IMG/VR virus record: IMGVR_UViG_3300032331_004459
Span: 1-25,023 of that record
Length of the DNA stretch: 25,023 nt
Source: a virus
Reading direction: 5' to 3' (one strand)
In this document: positions 5,805 to 13,187 of the stretch, piece by piece
How the letters are laid out: each line of letters starts with the position of its first letter
Position numbering within the stretch: position 1 is the stretch's first letter
The notes under the pieces: model-generated
The model's database searches: none
Seen by the model: the letters and a program-made list of their open reading frames with translations, nothing else
What the model was told of the DNA's origin: nothing
Program-made: the position numbers and the translations under genes

Positions 5805-6542
5805 TTAAAAATCCGGACCGCCCCATTTGTCCACAGCATCAATAATGATACGAGGAACTGGTATCTGTTTTTCTATCAAATCCCTATAAAATGACATGGT
5901 GCCCTGTTTATGATTGGCTATTGCTTGCAAAATTATTTCTGGAACCACTCGATATTCCTTTTTCAAATAAATCAAAGCAATCTGAATGCTGTAAACAATG
6001 CTTTCTGTTAATTTTTTTAATGTGGACTCTGGAACTTTCTTGCCATTGTCCAAACGATCCTGGGCATAACTATATGCTGTGGCCATTTCTTGATTGATTG
6101 ATTTTAGTATAATGCCAGGAATCTCTGGAACATTCAAAGAATGATATTGCATCAATTTTTTAGATAATGCCGGATCGTTGCTGATGCCTTTGTATAATGA
6201 ATATAAAAATGCATTTTTATCTTTTATTAATTGCTTTAATTTCTCCATATGATGATGAACCAAAAACTCAAACAACTCATAGGCCATATTTTCATTTTCT
6301 TTCACTATTCTTTTAATAATAGGATGATTCAGCATCTGCCAATCCGCATATGCAATCATTTGTTCCAAAATTGGATGAATGTATATCGGATCTTCCAACA
6401 TCACATTCCACAAATCATCTGGTATGGGCCGTTTGTTTAGCCAAAGCTTTTCCAGCAATTTTCTTGCATAATACGGATTCTTTTTTATTTGATCATATAA
6501 ATTCTGCTTCACGTCCTCAATAAAGAACCGGTAGGTTTTCAC
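5805..6542 (-). CDS. Helical-repeat (alpha-solenoid) protein, paralogue A
   Basis: This is a 245-residue protein made of repeats of roughly 30 residues, each looking like two helices ending in '..G..VP..I'. Examples are KRPIPDDLWNVMLEDPIYI, GISNDPALSKKLMQYHSLNV and SINQEMATAYSYAQ followed by KKVPESTLKKL. It shares this repeat with the gene just upstream (6539-7285) and with 12087-13187. The start codon is GTG, overlapping the upstream stop as GTGA. I know no Pfam name for the repeat. A scaffold or protein-binding role is inferred only from the solenoid-like pattern. Confidence 0.7.
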   Translation of the reverse strand: MKTYRFFIEDVKQNLYDQIKKNPYYARKLLEKLWLNKRPIPDDLWNVMLEDPIYIHPILEQMIAYADWQMLNHPIIKRIVKENENMAYELFEFLVHHHMEKLKQLIKDKNAFLYSLYKGISNDPALSKKLMQYHSLNVPEIPGIILKSINQEMATAYSYAQDRLDNGKKVPESTLKKLTESIVYSIQIALIYLKKEYRVVPEIILQAIANHKQGTMSFYRDLIEKQIPVPRIIIDAVDKWGGPDF

Positions 6543-7285
6543 AAAAATGTTCCGCCCTTTCCTCCTCGTTTCTTTTTGTTTGCAACAGCATTTTGCAATT
6601 GTTTGCTGGTGCTAATGATTTGATGCAAACTGTCTGGTGCACTTAAATTTAAATTGCGGTAATGCTTTTCCAAATCGATTGCCAAATCAGGGCGACTTGC
6701 CAAACCTTTTATCAAAATTTCTGGAGCTTTCTTTTTGTCATATTTTATAATATAATATAAAAATCCATATGCCACTTCTGGATCACCTGCTATTCCATTC
6801 AATATGATTTCAGGAATAGGCACTGCTTTGGCCCTGCGTATGCTCACCTCTTTTCCATCCACATTTTTATGATACTGGCTTACATTGCTCATGCTCAAAT
6901 GACTTGCAAAACGTTCTGAAGTTTTTGGATCGTTGCTTATGCTTTGTAAAATAACTTCTGGTACTTTATCTCCTTTATCCACCACCAATTTGGCATATTG
7001 CTCGGATTTGGATGGTTGAAGGGCAATAACCTTTAGATATTTTTCTTCTGGTTCCACATCATTCATTTTCAAATTATATGCAAAAACAGTACTTTCAAAA
7101 GGAGAGGATAATATAACGTCCTGAATTTGTTGAGGCACAGGACGACCTCTTAATGCCAGCTTTGTTGCATAAATCAAACGATGATTTCGGCTGGTTTCTC
7201 CTGGTTCCAGCAATTTACCTAGATATTGCTGTTGAAAGCCACCTTCTTCACCCAACAATAGTTTTTTGTAAAAAGCAAATGTCAC
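6539..7285 (-). CDS. Helical-repeat (alpha-solenoid) protein, paralogue B
   Basis: This is a 248-residue protein starting at GTG (7285), with TGTAAATA five bases upstream. The repeat is clearest in its second half: VPEVILQSISNDPKTSERFA, then IPEIILNGIAGDPEVAYGFL, then APEILIKGLASRPDLAIDL. It ends in a basic, glycine-rich tail (KKKRGGKGGTFL). Neighbouring 5805-6542 has the same repeat and is translationally coupled. The function is unknown. Confidence 0.7.
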   Translation of the reverse strand: MTFAFYKKLLLGEEGGFQQQYLGKLLEPGETSRNHRLIYATKLALRGRPVPQQIQDVILSSPFESTVFAYNLKMNDVEPEEKYLKVIALQPSKSEQYAKLVVDKGDKVPEVILQSISNDPKTSERFASHLSMSNVSQYHKNVDGKEVSIRRAKAVPIPEIILNGIAGDPEVAYGFLYYIIKYDKKKAPEILIKGLASRPDLAIDLEKHYRNLNLSAPDSLHQIISTSKQLQNAVANKKKRGGKGGTFL

Positions 7286-7290
7286 CCAAT

Positions 7291-7298
7291 TATTTACA
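7291..7298 (-). promoter_or_regulatory. Late-promoter-like octamer TGTAAATA, five bases before GTG 7285
   Basis: The octamer differs from the T4 late consensus TATAAATA at one position. It is followed by ATTGG and then GTG. Confidence 0.45.
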
Positions 7299-7300
7299 AT

Positions 7301-7390
7301 TTACCAATGATGCAGAGCATTAACAATCAGCACAATATTTGCAATAACACCCAATATTACAATAAAGTATTCAAACAATTTTGGACTCAT
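7301..7390 (-). CDS. Very small membrane protein (29 residues)
   Basis: ATG at 7390 opens MSPKLFEYFIVILGVIANIV and continues to a TAA at 7301. Almost the whole peptide is one hydrophobic helix, ending NALHHW. It overlaps the end of the upstream gene by 20 bases in another frame and fills the gap before the GTG gene at 7285. It has no Shine-Dalgarno site. The composition argues for a real small membrane protein, but a 29-codon ORF could also arise by chance. Confidence 0.42.
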   Translation of the reverse strand: MSPKLFEYFIVILGVIANIVLIVNALHHW

Positions 7391-7562
7391 GTTTTTTCAA
7401 AAAATGATTTGCAGCTGCCAATGATTCAAATGTAACCAGCAATTTCTTTTTAATATTGATACGTTTTCCCTCTTCCAAAAGCACCTGCTGGGTTTGTTCA
7501 TATATACCCCATAACTGCATAAGATTTCCATATTCGTCTTTTATTTGTTCTATATGTTTCAT
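7371..7562 (-). CDS. Small hypothetical protein (63 residues), first gene of the leftward operon
   Basis: The product begins MKHIEQIKDEYGNLMQLWGI and is rich in charged helix residues, with a C-terminal LAAANHFLKKHESKIV. An AAGGAG site (7573-7578) lies ten bases before the ATG. A sigma70-like promoter lies a further 40 bases upstream, so it is the likely first gene of the operon. No family is recognised. Confidence 0.72.
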   Translation of the reverse strand: MKHIEQIKDEYGNLMQLWGIYEQTQQVLLEEGKRINIKKKLLVTFESLAAANHFLKKHESKIV

Positions 7563-7777
7563 TTTTAGGTTACTCCTTTATATCGTTGTTGAAAGTTTTT
7601 TTTATCATGATTATCGAATTGTATATGTTGTTGATGGTGTGTCAACAGTTGTATTTACTTTTTTACCATCACAAAAAAAATTTTTACGTGTTCAACTCTA
7701 AATAAAAATGTATCGAAAAAAATTCTTTCGAATCAAAAGAAAAAATATTGATTTGACGAATTGTGTGGTACAACTAA
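7563..7777. other. Divergent intergenic region between the leftward operon and nrdA
   Basis: No gene is seen. It holds the leftward sigma70-like promoter, an inverted repeat GTTGA/TCAAC around 7629-7645 overlapping its -35 box, and a TCGAAA/TTTCGA repeat around 7714-7734. For rightward nrdA I see neither a clear Shine-Dalgarno site nor the TATAAATA octamer. TTGACG near 7754 is the nearest promoter-like hexamer, but no -10 box lies at a sensible distance from it. Confidence 0.5.
7618..7645 (-). promoter_or_regulatory. Sigma70-like promoter of the leftward operon
   Basis: On the minus strand a perfect TTGACA (7640-7645) is followed after 16 bases by TACAAT (7618-7623). The inverted repeat GTTGA/TCAAC overlaps the -35 box and could bind a regulator. 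This is host-type early control, in contrast to the TATAAATA-type signals elsewhere in the window. Confidence 0.65.
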
Positions 7778-10051
7778 ATGACTACTCTATCCATGAAACA
7801 AATTCTCGTAAAGAAAAGAAACGGCAAGTCGGAAAAATTTGACCTGACCAAAATCACCAAGGTAATTGAATGGGCAATCAATGGTTATACAGGTGTCAGT
7901 CCCAGCGATATTGAAATCAATGCAAACATAAACTTTCATGATGGCATCAGTACCGAGGAAATTCACAAATTGATCATCGAAAGTGCTGCTAATCTTATCA
8001 GCGTTGAACATCCAAATTATCAGTTTGTGGCAGGACGTTTGCTAAATTATCAACTTCGAAAAGATGTTTGGGGAGGAAAACATCCACCCCGTTTGAAGGA
8101 TTTTATGCATGTCGGTGTAAAAAAGAAAATTTATGATCCGGTCATTCTGGAAAAATATAGTGATATTGAAATCAACAAAATCGGAGAAGATATCGATCAT
8201 GATCGGGATTATCTTTTCACGTATGCTGGCATCAAACAGCTTTGTGACAAATATCTGATCAAAGATCGGGTGAGTGGAGAAATCCACGAAACTCCCCAGT
8301 TTGCTTATATGCTGATCAGCATGACAGCATTTATGAATTATCCAGAAGAAACCCGAATGGAATATGTTCGAAGATTTTATAATGCAATCAGCAAGCACAA
8401 AATCAATTTGCCTACTCCAGTCATGGCTGGTGTTCGAACCACCAGTCGCAATTATGCCAGTTGCTGTCTCATAGGTGTGGATGACACCAAGGATAGCATA
8501 ACCAGCAGTGCCACTGCCGTCAGCATGGCCACTGCTAATCGTTGTGGTATTGGAATTGATGTGAGTCGCATTCGTGCAGCAGGTTCAGCTGTGAAGAATG
8601 GTGAAGTGGTTCATACCGGTCTTATTCCATTTTTGAAGATATATGAAGCCAGTGTGAAGGCATGGCAACAAAACGGTCTTCGGGGAGGAAGTGCCACATG
8701 CAACATTCAATGGTGGCATTATGAGATTGAAGATATTGTTGTTTTGAAAAACAATGCAGGAACAGATGACAATCGTGTTCGCAAATTGGATTATACAGTT
8801 GGCATGAGCAAAATGTTTTATGAAAGGGTACGCAACAATGAGGATGTGACACTTTTCAGTCCGCATGAAGTACCTGAACTTTTTGAAGCTTGGGGAACGG
8901 ACAGTTTTGATAAAGTTTACAAGGAATGTGAAAGTCGTCGATTAAAGATAAAAAAGAAGATCAATGCCAGAAAGCTTTTTGGTACGATTATAAAAGAACG
9001 GGTGGAAACAGGAAGAATTTATATTTTAAATGTGGATAATGCAAATGAACATGGTGCATGGCTGGACAAGATCACCATGAGCAATCTTTGTACAGAAGTC
9101 ATTCATCCCACCATTCCTATGCGGGATTATCATGATCCTGAAGCTGAAATAGGAATGTGTATTCTCAGTGCCATTAACATGCTGGAAATAAAAAACTGGA
9201 ATGAACTGGAAAGGGTTTGTGATTTGACTGTCAGATTTTTAGAGGAGGTTATTGATTTGCAGGATTACTTCAATATTGCTGCCAAGAACTTTGCAAGCAA
9301 ACGCCGGAGTCTTGGTATTGGAATTACCAATCTTGCTGCATTTCTGGCAAAGCATGAAGTGAATTATGATGATGAAAAAGCCATTCCTTTGTTGGATGAA
9401 TGGATGGAATATTTCCAATATTATCTTTTGAAAAGCAGCAACAAGCTGGCAGAAGAACGGGGTTCTTGTGAAAAGTTTAATCACACAAAATACAGCAAAG
9501 GAATATTGCCAATTGATACATTCAAAGACAGCATTAAAAGTTTGACTAAGCGTAAGCTTTCATGTGATTGGGATCGTTTGCGAAAAGACATAGAAAAATA
9601 CGGGTTGCGTCACAGTACACTCAGCAGTTGCATGCCGTGTGAAAGTAGTAGCGTGATACAATCCAGCACAAATGGTGTTGAACCTATTCGTTCATTAATC
9701 ACATATAAAATGAGCAAAATGGGAAAACTGCCTGTGCTTGTTCCTGGAATAGGAAAATATGAAAAGAATTATCAACTGGCTTATGATCTTAGGAGCAATA
9801 AAGGTTTGCTTAACATTAATGCAATTATTCAAAAATACATAGACATGGCCATAAGCACCAATGTTTATTACAATTACAGCCATTATGAAAATAATGTTCT
9901 TCCTGATGCAATAGTCATGAAGGAAATCATGTATGCTTACAGTCTTGGGTTAATCAGTCTTTATTATAACAATACAGATGACGGAGATAAAGAACAGTTG
10001 ATGAATCAAAAAGAAGACCGGGATTGTAGCAGCGGTGCTTGCAAATTATAA
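7778..10051 (+). CDS. nrdA: Ribonucleoside-diphosphate reductase, class Ia large subunit
   Basis: At 757 residues it has the normal NrdA length. An N-terminal ATP-cone (VKKRNGKSEKFDLTKITKVI) offers allosteric control of activity. The catalytic set is complete. Cys229 is in NYASCCLIGVDD, and Asn436, Cys438 and Glu440 are in SNLCTEV. Cys461 is in MCILSAIN, and the radical-transfer pair Tyr729-Tyr730 is in ISLYYNNTDDGD. The C-terminal redox pair Cys750/Cys755 is in DCSSGACKL. It reduces ribonucleoside diphosphates with NrdB to supply dNTPs for phage replication. nrdB follows 23 bases after the stop. No intron or intein interrupts the gene. Confidence 0.97.
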   Translation: MTTLSMKQILVKKRNGKSEKFDLTKITKVIEWAINGYTGVSPSDIEINANINFHDGISTEEIHKLIIESAANLISVEHPNYQFVAGRLLNYQLRKDVWGGKHPPRLKDFMHVGVKKKIYDPVILEKYSDIEINKIGEDIDHDRDYLFTYAGIKQLCDKYLIKDRVSGEIHETPQFAYMLISMTAFMNYPEETRMEYVRRFYNAISKHKINLPTPVMAGVRTTSRNYASCCLIGVDDTKDSITSSATAVSMATANRCGIGIDVSRIRAAGSAVKNGEVVHTGLIPFLKIYEASVKAWQQNGLRGGSATCNIQWWHYEIEDIVVLKNNAGTDDNRVRKLDYTVGMSKMFYERVRNNEDVTLFSPHEVPELFEAWGTDSFDKVYKECESRRLKIKKKINARKLFGTIIKERVETGRIYILNVDNANEHGAWLDKITMSNLCTEVIHPTIPMRDYHDPEAEIGMCILSAINMLEIKNWNELERVCDLTVRFLEEVIDLQDYFNIAAKNFASKRRSLGIGITNLAAFLAKHEVNYDDEKAIPLLDEWMEYFQYYLLKSSNKLAEERGSCEKFNHTKYSKGILPIDTFKDSIKSLTKRKLSCDWDRLRKDIEKYGLRHSTLSSCMPCESSSVIQSSTNGVEPIRSLITYKMSKMGKLPVLVPGIGKYEKNYQLAYDLRSNKGLLNINAIIQKYIDMAISTNVYYNYSHYENNVLPDAIVMKEIMYAYSLGLISLYYNNTDDGDKEQLMNQKEDRDCSSGACKL

Positions 10052-10060
10052 TCCTGCTGA

Positions 10061-10068
10061 TATAAATA
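10061..10068 (+). promoter_or_regulatory. TATAAATA octamer six bases before nrdB
   Basis: An exact match to the T4 late consensus. It lies in the 23-base gap between nrdA and nrdB and is followed by AAACCA and the ATG. There is no Shine-Dalgarno site in the gap. Confidence 0.5.
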
Positions 10069-10074
10069 AAACCA

Positions 10075-11139
10075 ATGAAAAGCGTTCTTAATCTTAAAAA
10101 TGTAGATACCACCAAGCAACCTTTGTTTCTTGGTGAAGATCTGAATTTGCAAAGATATGATCGTTTCAAATATCCCATATTTTTCGAATTGTTTAAAAAG
10201 CAAAATGAAAACTTTTGGTGGCCACATGAAATCACATTGGCCAAGGATCGTAGCGATTACAAGGATTTGACAGACACAGAACGTTTTGTTTTTGATAGCA
10301 ATCTAAGATTTCAAACACTAGGAGACAGCATGCTTTCCAGAAGTATCCATTCATTAAAGGAATATGTCAGCAATCCTGAATTGGAAATATGCATGAACAC
10401 ATGGGCGCAGTTTGAAGGAATACACAGTTATAGCTACAGTTATTTGCTCAATAATGTATATCCAGATCCAACTGAATTCTTTGACAGCATCATGGAAGAT
10501 AAGGAAATTGTATCCCGGGCTGAATTGATCCGGAATAATTTTGATAAAATTCTTGGTGATGATGATAAAAAAGATAATAAACAAAAAATATTTGATTGTA
10601 TTCTTTCAGTTAATGTAATGGAAGGTTTGGTATTCTATGTGAGCTTTGCTTGTAGCTTTTATTTTGGGTACAGGGGAAAAATGGAAGGTAATGCCAAAAT
10701 CATAAAGTTTATTCAACGAGACGAAGCTTTGCATTTCGGCGTTACCCAGAATCTTATTAAAATATTAAGGGATGAAGAAAAGGAAGGATTTACAAGTATT
10801 GTTAAAAAGAGTGAAGATAAAATTTATGCATTCTATGAACAGGCCGCAAAAAATGAAATGGAATGGGCAAATTATCTTTTCAGTAAAGGAAATCTTCTGG
10901 GTCTAAATGCTGAAGTTATCAGTGGATACAGCAAATGGCTTTGTGATAATCGTCTTCGTTCTATAGGATATAAAAAGATTTTTAATCAAAAAGAAAATCC
11001 ATTATCAGGTTGGTTGGATAGTTATATGGATAGCAGCAAGGTTCAAGTGGCCCCGCAAGAAACAGAAATCAGCAGCTACAAGGTTGGTGCCAGGAAAACA
11101 GATGTGAGCGATGACGATTTTGCAGATATTAAACTTTAA
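10075..11139 (+). CDS. nrdB: Ribonucleoside-diphosphate reductase, class Ia small (radical) subunit
   Basis: At 354 residues it is close to the usual NrdB length. The di-iron ligands are all visible: Asp84 (TLGDSML), Glu114 and His117 (QFEGIHSYSYSY), Glu183 (VNVMEGLVFYVSF), and Glu217 and His220 (RDEALHFG). The radical tyrosine is Tyr121, four residues after His117 as in E. coli NrdB, so this is a Tyr-radical class Ia enzyme. The C-terminal tail DDDFADIKL fits the peptide that docks on NrdA. It is cotranscribed with nrdA or read from its own TATAAATA signal. It is convergent with the leftward gene at 11149, with an AT-rich hairpin at the junction. Confidence 0.97.
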   Translation: MKSVLNLKNVDTTKQPLFLGEDLNLQRYDRFKYPIFFELFKKQNENFWWPHEITLAKDRSDYKDLTDTERFVFDSNLRFQTLGDSMLSRSIHSLKEYVSNPELEICMNTWAQFEGIHSYSYSYLLNNVYPDPTEFFDSIMEDKEIVSRAELIRNNFDKILGDDDKKDNKQKIFDCILSVNVMEGLVFYVSFACSFYFGYRGKMEGNAKIIKFIQRDEALHFGVTQNLIKILRDEEKEGFTSIVKKSEDKIYAFYEQAAKNEMEWANYLFSKGNLLGLNAEVISGYSKWLCDNRLRSIGYKKIFNQKENPLSGWLDSYMDSSKVQVAPQETEISSYKVGARKTDVSDDDFADIKL

Positions 11140-11157
11140 TATATAAAGTTATTTTAT
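11132..11157 (+). terminator. AT-rich hairpin terminator between convergent genes
   Basis: AACTTTA-ATATA-TAAAGTT followed by ATTTTATTATTCTTTTT. It overlaps the nrdB stop and the stop of the opposing gene. The stem has few G-C pairs, so efficiency is uncertain. Confidence 0.45.
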
Positions 11158-11337
11158 TATTCTTTTTGAATCAATTATAAAATCCAAAAAAAGATCATAT
11201 ATTTTATTCAAACAATAGTTTGATTTGATGCTGGCTTTGGCATCCCGGTCCACATCCTCAATGGTGGCACTAAAAGCGTTACTGTATTTTTTTATAAATT
11301 CTTTATATTCACTATCTGATTTTTTAAAAAAGCTCAT
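11149..11337 (-). CDS. Small hypothetical protein (62 residues)
   Basis: The product begins MSFFKKSDSEYKEFIKKYSN and ends with a helix (YDLFLDFIIDSKRIIK). Its start overlaps the stop of the gene upstream (11334-11540), so the two are probably co-translated. It is the last gene of the 14244-11149 leftward operon. No family is recognised. Confidence 0.62.
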   Translation of the reverse strand: MSFFKKSDSEYKEFIKKYSNAFSATIEDVDRDAKASIKSNYCLNKIYDLFLDFIIDSKRIIK

Positions 11338-11540
11338 TTTGTATTGAAGGTTTCAAGCATTTCTCCGAATGCTTTATTGAATTTCAGTATGCTTTGTTGA
11401 CCTTTTTCATAAGGTTCTTGGTAATATTTGTTTTTTAAAGAATTCAAATTGGGTTGTTCTTCCATAAGACGTTCCAAATATGATTGTAATAATAGAATCA
11501 CACCATAATCATAATTGTCATATTCAATTGTCTTCTTCAT
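11334..11540 (-). CDS. Small hypothetical protein (68 residues)
   Basis: The product begins MKKTIEYDNYDYGVILLLQS and is predicted to be mostly helical (YLERLMEEQPNLNSLKNKYY, QQSILKFNKAFGEMLETF). Its ATG overlaps the stop of the upstream HNH gene as ATGA, and its own stop overlaps the next start. This tight packing supports translation of all three. The function is unknown. Confidence 0.65.
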   Translation of the reverse strand: MKKTIEYDNYDYGVILLLQSYLERLMEEQPNLNSLKNKYYQEPYEKGQQSILKFNKAFGEMLETFNTK

Positions 11541-12046
11541 TTTTTTATTTTATTAAAACAGTCTCTGGGCATTTTAAACATGCGCAAAGCTTTATTATAA
11601 GCTATATATGCTTCTTTTCTGGTGATAAAACATCCCAGATGATATTTTTTCCTATTAATTTGTATTTGGGATATCCAAATACCTTTTGATTTGTGAAAAT
11701 GTGCTCCTCTTTGTTTTTTTCTATTAATGTTTTGTAAAGTTTTATTAGCAATTCTTAAATTTTTTAATCGATTATCAGATCTATTTCCATTAATATGATC
11801 AATCGTATAAGGCAAACGAGGAAGAAATCCATGCATCATATAAAATGCTACATGATGCGTTTGATAGTTTTGACCACAAACTTTAATGGTTGAATAACCA
11901 GAAGAATTCAATGTCTTAATAGGATACATTATTTTATTATTAAAAAAATTACATATACGACAAATTTTACCTGTATCGGGATTATAAAAATAATTGTTTA
12001 ACAAATAATCCCGATCCACATTCTTTTCCAAAGATAGTCTTTTCAC
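11537..12046 (-). CDS. HNH endonuclease with AP2-like domain (third copy)
   Basis: The frame stays open to a TTG at 12070. I prefer the GTG at 12046 because AAGG lies three to four bases before it; the product is then 169 residues, starting MKRLSLEKNVDRDYLLNNYF. The HNH core is YTIDHINGNRSDNRLKNLR (about residues 80-98). An AP2-like segment follows (about 114-160), with GIWISQIQINRKKYHLGCF and RKEAYIAYNKAL. It is probably a homing-type endonuclease inserted in the operon. The spacing to the upstream gene is about 40 bases, whereas the downstream gene is coupled. Confidence 0.87.
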   Translation of the reverse strand: MKRLSLEKNVDRDYLLNNYFYNPDTGKICRICNFFNNKIMYPIKTLNSSGYSTIKVCGQNYQTHHVAFYMMHGFLPRLPYTIDHINGNRSDNRLKNLRIANKTLQNINRKKQRGAHFHKSKGIWISQIQINRKKYHLGCFITRKEAYIAYNKALRMFKMPRDCFNKIKK

Positions 12047-12086
12047 AACCCTTATTTTACAGGTTGCCAAGGAAAATCAATTTATT

Positions 12087-13187
12087 TTAAATACTTTCTT
12101 TGTCGTATTTGTCAGCACTATCCTGAATTTTTTTATAAATGCTGGGAAGTGTTTTTCCACCTTTTATCATTTTATATCGGGCAGTAAATGCATATGATGC
12201 AGTGCCATTTTTGGCAATTGTATCTATAATTTCCTGTGGAATCTGTTTATTTTGAGACAAAAGCATATTACTGACAATAACAAGAGAGCTTGGATTGGTT
12301 AATTGAAGCACATCTTTTCCAGGCAATTCACCAGTGGAATTCACATAGGCCATAACATATTTTGACGCATTTTCAGATCTTTCTGCATCAACGCTTTTAT
12401 AAGTAGATATTTTTCCTTTTACAATTCCATTCTCCAGGATGTCCAGAATTTTTTTATCTTTTTCGTGTATTTTTATAAATTTTATTCCATATGATGCTGC
12501 GAGAGATGAATCTCTTGCCAATGAATTTATTATTTCCAAAGGAGCAACCTTTTGTGCTGCATCAAGTATACCATTAGCAAAATTAAAACTTTGATCCTTA
12601 TCTTTTTTTATAATATCTAATATTTTTTGTGAAACCTTTCCATCATTGGAGACTACTATTGTTGCATATTCGGTAGCAGCTACAGGAAATTGGGCAAATG
12701 AATCTTCTACACTAGCAGGAATTGGTCTTTCGTTTTGAGCTAGAACCTTTACATATCGAAGGGAATAATTCGGATCGTTTAGAATTTTTTGCAACAATTG
12801 TTTTTTAATGATAGGTTCGTTTGATTGTTCTTCATCTTCATCAAATGATAATCCTGCAAATGGTGATTTTTGTATGCTTTTTAAAACCCTGTCGGGTATT
12901 TGTTGATTATGTTTTTTATAATATTTTGCAATATAATATGAATTTTTAGGATTTGTAACAATTTTATTCAACAATAGTTCAGGCACAGATTGGCCCACCA
13001 AAATGTAATCACCCATGGCCAATTCCAAAGCAAAATTAGATCCTGCCACAGGTTCACTAACAATTGATTTCAGAATAATATCCGGAACTGATTTTCCTTG
13101 GGAACGCATGCGTCGGGCAAAACGCATGGCCACATAAGGATCTTTTGCTATGCTATCAAGCAGATCCTGTTGTGTATCATTTTTCAT
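12087..13187 (-). CDS. Helical-repeat (alpha-solenoid) protein, paralogue C
   Basis: At 366 residues this is the longest of three paralogues. At least seven units of about 29-32 residues can be lined up, for example LLDSIAKDPYVAMRFARRM, then SVPDIILKSIVSEPVAGSNF, then SVPELLLNKIVTNPKNSYYI, then IPDRVLKSIQKSPFAG, then LLQKILNDPNYSLRYVKVL. The consensus is 'hhxxIxxDPxxAxxYAxxh....xxVPxxI'. The start overlaps the end of the upstream WC-domain gene by 11 bases, so the two are translationally coupled and may act together. No known family name or function is assigned. Confidence 0.72.
   Translation of the reverse strand: MKNDTQQDLLDSIAKDPYVAMRFARRMRSQGKSVPDIILKSIVSEPVAGSNFALELAMGDYILVGQSVPELLLNKIVTNPKNSYYIAKYYKKHNQQIPDRVLKSIQKSPFAGLSFDEDEEQSNEPIIKKQLLQKILNDPNYSLRYVKVLAQNERPIPASVEDSFAQFPVAATEYATIVVSNDGKVSQKILDIIKKDKDQSFNFANGILDAAQKVAPLEIINSLARDSSLAASYGIKFIKIHEKDKKILDILENGIVKGKISTYKSVDAERSENASKYVMAYVNSTGELPGKDVLQLTNPSSLVIVSNMLLSQNKQIPQEIIDTIAKNGTASYAFTARYKMIKGGKTLPSIYKKIQDSADKYDKESI

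Noticed and set aside
7778-10051. Intron or intein in nrdA, common in phage reductase genes
   Set aside because: The 757-residue frame is continuous, of normal length, and has all catalytic motifs at the expected spacing.
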